This document shows, one piece after another, positions 57,829 to 64,000 of a stretch of 64,000 bases of DNA. This stretch comes from Schistocerca nitens. Its lineage: Eukaryota > Arthropoda > Insecta > Orthoptera > Acrididae. The notes beneath the pieces were generated by a model. That model saw nothing but the letters and a program-made list of their open reading frames with translations, was not told where the DNA came from and searched no databases. The position numbers and the translations under genes are program-made. The stretch is from positions 483,145,376 to 483,209,375 of the forward strand of contig NC_064619.1 of assembly GCF_023898315.1 (NCBI RefSeq), given 5' to 3'. Positions within the stretch are counted from its first letter, which is position 1. Each line of letters begins with the position of its first letter.

Positions 57829-58537
57829 TGTAAGTAGGCTGTTTAGGTTTTTATGTTGGTAACGCCACGTAGCGCTCTGTATGAAAATCACTGGCTGTGT
57901 GCAGTCTGCGGCTGGTTTGCATTGTTGGAATATTCGCTATTGTAGTGTTGGGCAGTTGGATGTGAACAGCGCGTAGCGTTGTGCAGTTGGAGGTGAGCCG
58001 CCAGCAGTGGTGTATGTGGGGAGAGAGATGGCAGAATTTTGAGAGCGGACGATCTGGACGTGTGTCCATCAGAGAGAGTAAATTTGAAATACTGAATATC
58101 ATGAAGTGATATATATATATATATATGATGACTTTTGAACATTATTACGGTAAATATATTGTTTGTTCTCTATTAATATCTTTCATTTGCTAACTATGCC
58201 TATCAGTAGTTAGTGCCTTCAGTAGTTAGAATCTTTTATTTAGCTGGCAGTAGTGGCGCTCGCTGTATTGCAGTAGTTCGAATAACGAAGATTTTTGTGA
58301 GGTAAGTGAGTCATGAAAGGTATAGGTTATTGTTAGTCAGGGTCATTCTTTTGTAGGGATTATTAAAAGTCAGATTGCGTTACGCTAAAAATATTGTGTG
58401 TCAGTTGAGTGTTGATCAGAATAAGTAAAGAGCGAAATGTTTGAGTACGTTCAGTTCTGCTCAGCTGTTTGAAAATCAAATAACGTAAGAGGTTTATCAG
58501 TAGAGTCATTCATAAATTTTTCTAAGGGGAGGGTTCA
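57829..58537 (-). mobile_element. LTR-like repeat, copy 3
   Basis: 709 bp, the same family as copies 1 and 2 and in the orientation of copy 1. Ends are TGTAAGTAGG and GGGTTCA. No matching short duplication at its borders (GAGG against GATT). Together with copy 2 it forms a large inverted repeat. Confidence 0.6.
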
Positions 58538-58864
58538 GATTATCAACGTCTGGTATGTTAAATCTATCCTGATACAAGCGATAACCGTGGTCTTGCTCCA
58601 TTTCTTTTGCTTTCAATGTAGGTAACAATTAAAATCATTCGCCATCTACTGGCTGTGTTATGCATCACAGAGAGTACTGTTATCCCACTGGTTTCAAGCG
58701 AGGCATAAAGATGGCAGTTGTTATTTGTGGTCGTTGTATTCAACCTAGCACATGCATTGCCACATCGTAATGCAGTGCAACTTGCAAAGGCAGTCTGTTT
58801 GATCCGGAAAGGATAGGTTTTCGGTCGTGTTGCCTGCATATCTGTCATCAGTCTTCTGACTGGT
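58538..58864. other. No gene seen; possible short LINE end
   Basis: Mostly unassigned. CATCAGTCTTCTGACTGGTT near 58846-58866 resembles the 3' end of the RTE-like LINE family seen at 24745-26235; too short for a firm call. Confidence 0.35.
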
Positions 58865-59900
58865 TTGACGCGGCCCATCACGCCTATGTGAGACATGCTT
58901 TCCGAAGGTGTTCTTGATCGCCCTGTTCCTCCACATACTCTGCAAGAACTCTCATGGGTCGTGGAAGCTCTGCAAGGAGACAGATCGGTACACAAGGCGA
59001 GTTGGAAGAGGTCGCCGACGCATTACAACCCCACGTAAATGTGCGTTTGGCGTCACTGGCCGGGAGGCCCCTTGCGGGGCAGGCCCGGCCGTCTTGGTGC
59101 TGGTCTTATTACATTCGACGCCACATTGGGTGACCTGCGCGCCGGATGGGGATAAATTTATGATGAAGACAACACAATACCTAGTCCCTGAGAGGAGAAA
59201 ATCCTTCACCCAGCCGGGAATCGAACTCGGGCCCGTAGGACGGCGATCCGTCAGGCTGATCACTCAGCTATCGGGCCAGACACAACCCCACCTGAAGACC
59301 GGTATCTGGCCATGTCTGCGTTGCGTATACCGCCAGAGCACTACAGAACGATCTGAGAAAGGCCACAGGAGCTGCTGCGGGCCATTACACTGTAATGGAA
59401 AGTTTACGAGAAAGGACCTTACGGCGTCCTGTTTGGGTACCAAGCTTGACTCGACAATATTGTGCACCTCACCTTCCGTTGTGCCGTTTCCTGCCAAATG
59501 GCAACATCGTCACTGGTGAAACGTGTTATTCACAGAAATCCTCTTAATCGTGATACCCGTATTCGTCGTGTCCAGAGACCCATGGTGAGCAGTGCCCGGC
59601 CAGTATTGTGCAGATACTGTGATGCGGTGGGGAAGTTTCAGTGTTGACAGCCATACGGATCTTGTCGTTGTCCATGGCCGCCTTACCGGGAGGCAATACA
59701 TCGAGGAGAACCTGTTCAACCACGTGGTTGCTGTTGCATACGGTGGTGGCCCGGAATTCCTCCTAATCCTAGGCCCTGTGTGGTGGGCATCAGCAGGAAT
59801 ATCTTGCGAAGCCCAGACACTGAAGTAATGGAATGGCCTAAGGTGAGTCACGACTTAAACCCAATCACACTTATGTGAGATAGTTCTCGTTATGTAAATG
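58865..59900 (+). pseudogene. Tc1-like transposase relic split by SINE
   Basis: Plus strand. The N-terminal part ends RRVGRGRRRITTP at 59034, and the frame continues after the SINE with DRYLAMSALR (59300), the linker and second DNA-binding region of Tc1-like transposases. Further on are DLVVVHGRLTGRQYIEE (about 59655-59705) and VAVAYGGGPEFLL, then, after a break that removes the second catalytic block, MEWPKVSHDLNP (about 59830-59860), the degraded third block. Stops and deletions are frequent. It is a third Tc1 family in this window. Confidence 0.75.
59035..59281 (-). mobile_element. SINE family C copy inside Tc1 relic
   Basis: 247 bp with a tRNA-like head on the complement (GATAGCTGAGTGATCAG and B box GAGTTCGATTC near 59215-59228) and GGTATTGTGTTGTC-type sequence. 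A 10-bp duplication ACAACCCCAC lies at 59025-59034 and 59282-59291, and the transposase frame continues across once the SINE is removed. Confidence 0.9.
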
Positions 59901-60009
59901 AACGAGGATGTAAAGATGTTTTCTTGTGTACTTAATTTACGAAACATAAAAGGTATACTCGTAATTTGGTAACATACCTAGTCTTCAGTTGTTGCTCAGC
60001 AGAGTGTGG

Positions 60010-60300
60010 TCGACACCGATATTCATGTTTCCTTAATATTTTTGAGCAGTGTATCATCTCCAATGGTAGCATTTCCGACATTCCTGAAAAATCTCATTTC
60101 TGCTGCCTGTGATATACTTTTATCACGTTCTTGAGGGATTCATGACTCATTTCCATATAGCACTACAGGTCTAGCTATGGGTATATAAAATTTGATACTG
60201 TTTTTTCCTTTTCTGTTTCGAATGTTTTCTTCCTCATTCTGGATATTGATTGAAATTTGTTTATCTTATTTTTTGTATCATTATCCACATTGTTGGGACC
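60010..60300 (-). pseudogene. LINE C-terminal relic (endonuclease-RT type)
   Basis: On the minus strand ARPVVLYGNES then AAEMRFFRNVGN (about 60085-60180) matches the region after the RT in RTE-like LINEs (compare YGSETWT at 25158). Stops occur within it. Confidence 0.5.
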
Positions 60301-60846
60301 AGACGAAACTACAATTGTCTGGCCACAACTGTGAGGTCTTTGATTGCTTGGTGAGGTGGCACTTTAAACTAGAACACATGAAATATTAGTTCACTTTATT
60401 ACATAAATGAAAAAAAAGCTTTACTTGACCTCGACACAGATCATTGTTACAGGACTGCTTGATAGGTTACAACTGTTATTCAGTATTAAAGTATCTCTTG
60501 ATGCACTGATTAAGAAACTGTTCTGTTGAAGTAGAATGTTCAATATTAACAACACTCCAAGTTCGTTTGAAATTTTGACTCGTTAGCCCTATACTAAGAC
60601 ATTGAATGCTGTAGCTGAGGTCTCGAACAGGGGCAGAGCTCTTGCTAGGTCGACACTATGTTGACCTCAGTGGGAGGGCGCTGATATGGTGAGAGGGGAG
60701 GCGTGGTCTTCTGGAGCGCCTCCCATACGTCGTTGAGGACTGCAGCGTACCCTCTCTAATATGGCCAATTTTGGTGTGGCAACGCGATCTCAGTACATTA
60801 CCACACACATCACGGCTAATCTGACCTACTAGAAAATTAAAGCTGA
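60301..60846. other. No gene seen
   Basis: Unassigned sequence without recognised repeats. Confidence 0.45.
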
Positions 60847-61010
60847 ATGAAGGAAGGAAGGAAAATTATGGTTTAACTCCCAATTCACATCGAGGTAACC
60901 AGAGACAGAACACAAGCTCGGAAAGTTTCAACGCTGGTGAGGGGATTGGGCCATGCAGTTTTAAAAGAATCATTGCGACATTCAAGAAGCTCAAATGGGA
61001 ATCACTTATT
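60847..61010 (-). repeat. SINE family E fragment
   Basis: Retains the family's tail (GAAGGAAGGAAAATTATGG, GGTTTAACTCCC) and the body blocks CACAAGCTCGG and GGGCCATGCA, then loses similarity before the tRNA-like head. Truncated and old. Confidence 0.5.
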
Positions 61011-61854
61011 GTTGTCTCTGATCCCACGGAGTATTTCAATGATGAGACATGGGTTTAGTTTTCTTTGTTATTATGCGAATGTTCTACATTTTTCGCCTAA
61101 TTGCTGTAATTTGCACACTGCTTACTAAAGCTCGTCTTGACGTTATTGCAAAATTGTTACAGCATCTGCACTCATAAGGACATTAACATACTTCTTTCTC
61201 ATATATTTATCACTGCGCGTACATGAACACAAATTTTTGGATCTGATATGTGCTAAAGAACAGTTACACCGATTGACAAAGGTCACACGCCTGAAATTGG
61301 AATAGAATAAAAAGTCAAATCCGACTATAATGTCTTTTAAAAACTAACTGTGAACCAGAACCACGAGAAATTTATCACTGATCGACACGTTACAATATCA
61401 TATTTAATCACAGAGGAAGTGGAAGAAGAGAAATGGAAACCCCACTTACCTCAGTTTTGTTTACCCGCCTTTCGATTGCTCAGTATTCAGACGCCAGTAT
61501 GAGACCGTTAGTTACTCAGAACCTGTAAACTCAGTTTTTGGTACAACGGTTAGAATTTTTCTGGTTGGTTTCCCTGGACTGGGTCAGATGAAACATTGTG
61601 ACACTTAATCTACAGAAAACTGACATAGTATGTCAGGAGTCCCAGAAGGAATAGCCAATACTCAGGGATAAGATAGGAACGCTCGTTTGATGAAAGAAAA
61701 CTCACATGGGCATTTGCTCTATTCCAATAATAACATATAATATACATTGTTATTTACGGCCCTGACGGCTTTACACTCACCTGTAAAGATGCTTCCCCAA
61801 CGGCAGCAGAATGCTGAAATTTGTTGGAAAGGTGCAAAATTTTAGTAAGGTGAA
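61011..61854. other. No gene seen
   Basis: Unassigned AT-rich DNA. Confidence 0.45.
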
Positions 61855-61925
61855 ATCACAAAGGGAGTCCCACAGGGTTGTAATTTGGGTCCATTCTTAT
61901 TGCTATGGCAGAAAGACAGCCCGAC
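61855..61925 (+). pseudogene. LINE reverse transcriptase motif fragment
   Basis: One frame reads KGVPQGCNLGPFLFLLW, a typical RT motif of jockey/CR1-type LINEs (GVPQG then LGPLLF). Only about 70 bp is recognisable, and no flanking RT sequence remains. Confidence 0.45.
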
Positions 61926-62199
61926 CAAAGAAACTGAAAGCAACGAGGTGGGTTGGCCTGCAACAAATCATCGAAGGAGTTGTGATACGCGTATGTGCGT
62001 GTCACTGTCCCGAAAACAAGTGTGCATTAAATGTGATCTCGGAAATCATTCGGGGTAGGTTATATGTCCATACGAAGTTTTATCCTTCGGATGACCGTTG
62101 CTGTCATGTCCACGGACAGTGATCACTCCTGTATATTTGCCCATGCTGTGTCAATGAGCACATCGCTCGTTGCTAAAGACGCTTCCCCAGCGCCAGTAG

Positions 62200-62484
62200 A
62201 ATGCTCCTGTGCCATCGCCATTTTGCGGCGACTGCTCTTCGCGAGCTGCCACTCAGGCGAGGCCAGTTCATTCACTCCCGACGCCACAGCCCGCGCGCCC
62301 ACGTGCAGTCGCCTGTAATGGCTGGCGCAGACCATATCTCACCGCCGCCGGCGTCGATTCTGGAGCGCTGGGCTACTTAACGCCGGCTCCATCCATCTTC
62401 CAGCGCCCCCCTCCGGAGCTGGATTACGAAGTGCTCGCTGGCTATCTGCCTCGCCATCGCTGTTTTAACAGCAGCCTTTACAAG
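62200..62484 (+). promoter_or_regulatory. CpG-rich block ending in a strong splice donor
   Basis: CpG- and GC-rich stretch on an otherwise AT-rich background. AAG|GTGAGT with GT at 62485-62486 is an almost perfect 5' splice site, so a first exon could end at 62484. A frame across it (62209-62550) has no known domain and reads through the donor. This is the best candidate in the window for the start of a host transcript, though an LTR leader with a donor would look similar. Confidence 0.35.
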
Positions 62485-62917
62485 GTGAGTACTAGCTGCG
62501 GCCGATACCTCGCGGCCAGTGCGCCTTACATTAGAATACAAAGGCGGTAATGGTTTTATATTAATTTATCATCAGGTTCTGGAGCGAGTACGGCGCTCTG
62601 AGTGGACGCCCGTGGAGTAGGTGCCGCCGCCTGCCCCGTGCTGCCCCTTCCAAATCCCGTTCTTTCGAACTGGATGGACGTCGGGCCCCACCCTGCAAGA
62701 CGGATTAACCGCGCCAAGCCCCCTACCGCCTGATTTAAAGGCACGTCGCAGAGGTGACTACGCCCACAGCGCGGTCTCAATCGGGAGTGCCTCGACTCCC
62801 TGTTGACCACTATCCAGGGACGTCCTCCTACATGGACGCGACACTGCTGAATGTGGCTGTCCCGCTGTCTCGACAACGGAACAGCTAGCTGTGGAGAGAA
62901 CGTCTCGATCATATCTA

Positions 62918-64000
62918 CAGGGTGAAAAGTATTTAAACCGACAAACTCTGGGAGGTTGTAGAGGACATCAAAACAAATATTTTTCCCTAATGTTATTTTT
63001 TCCTATGAGAGTATTTAAACCGGCAGAGGAAGATTTCTCTGGTGGCAAATTAATTAAACCAACAAACACTTTTCCATTTTTCTTATGACCAAGAGACAAC
63101 ACATTAACACAACCCAATTTGAAAAACAGTAGATTTTCAAAAATGCCTTCATTGACATGTAAACAAAGTTTACACCGTCGGATCATGTTCTTTCTGACAC
63201 GGGCAAAAACCCCAGGAGTATCCTGAATTGTTCCTGCTGCTGCTACTATCCGGGCAACCAGATCCTCTTCTGATGCAACAGGAGTTGCTTAAACAAGGTT
63301 GCACATCTCTCCCCACACAAAAAGTCCAGAGGTGACATATCTTGGGATCGAGCAGGCCATGGTACAAGACCACTTTTGCCAATACACGTTTCTGGGAACC
63401 TTCGGTCCAGCAATCGACGCACACGACGACTGAAATGTGCAGGCGCCCCGTCATGTTGCAACCACATGCGTTGTCTTGTAGGGAGCGGGACGTCTTCCAG
63501 AAATTCTGGCAATGCTCTGGCGAGAAAATTGTAATAGTGCATGCCATTAAAAGGCCTAGGTAGGAGATACGGCCCAATTAAACAGTCCCCAACAACACCG
63601 ACCCACACATTAACGAAGAACCGCACTTGAGGAGCGCTAGTAACTGTATCATGTGGAATATCCTCACTCCAAACATGAGAATTGTACATGTTGAAGACTC
63701 CATCACGCCCGAACGTTGCTTCATCGGTAAACAACACAGAAGATGGAAATGTAGGATGCATTTCACACTGTTCCAGGTACCATTGCGAAAACTGTGCTCT
63801 GGGTGGATAATCAACTGGTTCCAGGTTGTGCACACGCTGTAAGTGAAATGGACGTAACAATTGCTCTCGAAGACTTGTCGTTACATTCGTCTGATTCGTC
63901 CCCATGTTACGTGTAATTTCACGAGTGCTGAATGAAGGATCCCGCTCCACATGCTGCAAGACAGCTTCCTCAAATTGCAGCGCTCTTACCGTGCGACGGC
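62918..64000 (-). mobile_element. DDE transposon running off the right edge
   Basis: The left terminus is CAGGGTGAAAAG next to TA at 62916-62917. The other end lies beyond the window. The terminal CAGGGTG resembles that of 10632-11743, so both belong to the same broad group. Confidence 0.8.
63110..64000 (-). pseudogene. DDE transposase, partial, one frameshift seen
   Basis: Read right to left, the frame is open from the window edge (RRTVRALQFEEAVLQHVERD) through a DNA-binding region (FSTREITRNMGTNQ). The catalytic core follows: LFTDEATFGRDGV (first Asp), VRFFVNVWVG, WLQHDGAPAHFSRRV (second Asp) and VPWPARSQDMSPLDF (third block). A deletion near 63335 shifts the frame, so translation stops at 63246. 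The C-terminal end (ARIVAAAGTIQDTPGVFARV, then CKLCLHVNEGIFENLL) is in another frame down to about 63110. All catalytic residues visible are intact, making this one of the better preserved transposases here. The N-terminus is cut by the window edge. Confidence 0.85.

Noticed and set aside
1..64000. CRISPR arrays, bacterial operons or a phage-like system
   Set aside because: No regularly spaced identical repeats and no prokaryotic gene clustering; the SINEs, LINEs and splice-like sites are eukaryotic.

Overview
The window looks like repeat-rich, gene-poor nuclear DNA from a large insect genome. The repeat families (several tRNA-headed SINEs, mariner and Tc1 elements, an RNase H-bearing LINE and a Penelope-like element) match what I know from grasshopper and locust genomes, so an orthopteran of the Schistocerca type is my best guess. 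That is recognition from memory, not a database result. I found no convincing host protein-coding gene, no genuine tRNA or rRNA gene, and no bacterial-type operon or CRISPR array. Almost every recognisable protein segment is a transposase or reverse transcriptase, and nearly all are broken.

Layout. 1-6000: SINE copies, an LTR-like repeat, a CpG-rich block with a splice-donor-like site, then two copies of one Tc1 family; the first is split by a 1.27-kb mariner inserted at TA. 6500-17000: SINEs (one a fold-back dimer), LINE remnants and a DDE transposon with TA-flanked ends. 17000-28700: mostly unassigned AT-rich DNA, plus a decayed Tc1 with a 0.55-kb insertion, a rearranged LINE, and a piggyBac relic with TTAA-flanked termini. 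28700-33900: a CpG-rich block, then three SINEs nested inside one another, a further SINE and a LINE relic. 34246-36707: a Penelope-like insertion made of two 1173-bp arms in perfect register around a 46-bp spacer, bounded by a 12-13-bp target duplication. 38000-46500: a Mutator-like transposase remnant, a TA-flanked DDE element interrupted by a SINE, tandem repeats and long unassigned stretches.

46546-56123 is one mariner spread over 9.6 kb by two insertions: a near full-length 5.96-kb non-LTR retrotransposon (47053-53013, 14-bp target duplication) and a 2.29-kb composite (53661-55952, 5-bp duplication). 56124-64000: CpG-rich DNA with (CGG)12, two LTR-like repeats in inverted orientation, a Tc1 relic split by a SINE, LINE fragments, a CpG-rich block with a strong splice-donor sequence, and a DDE transposon running off the right edge.

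The elements do not cooperate as a pathway. Their nesting records the order of insertion. The youngest-looking event is the Penelope palindrome: its arms show no difference where I compared them, while nearly everything else is decayed. The letters A-F for SINE families are labels used only here.
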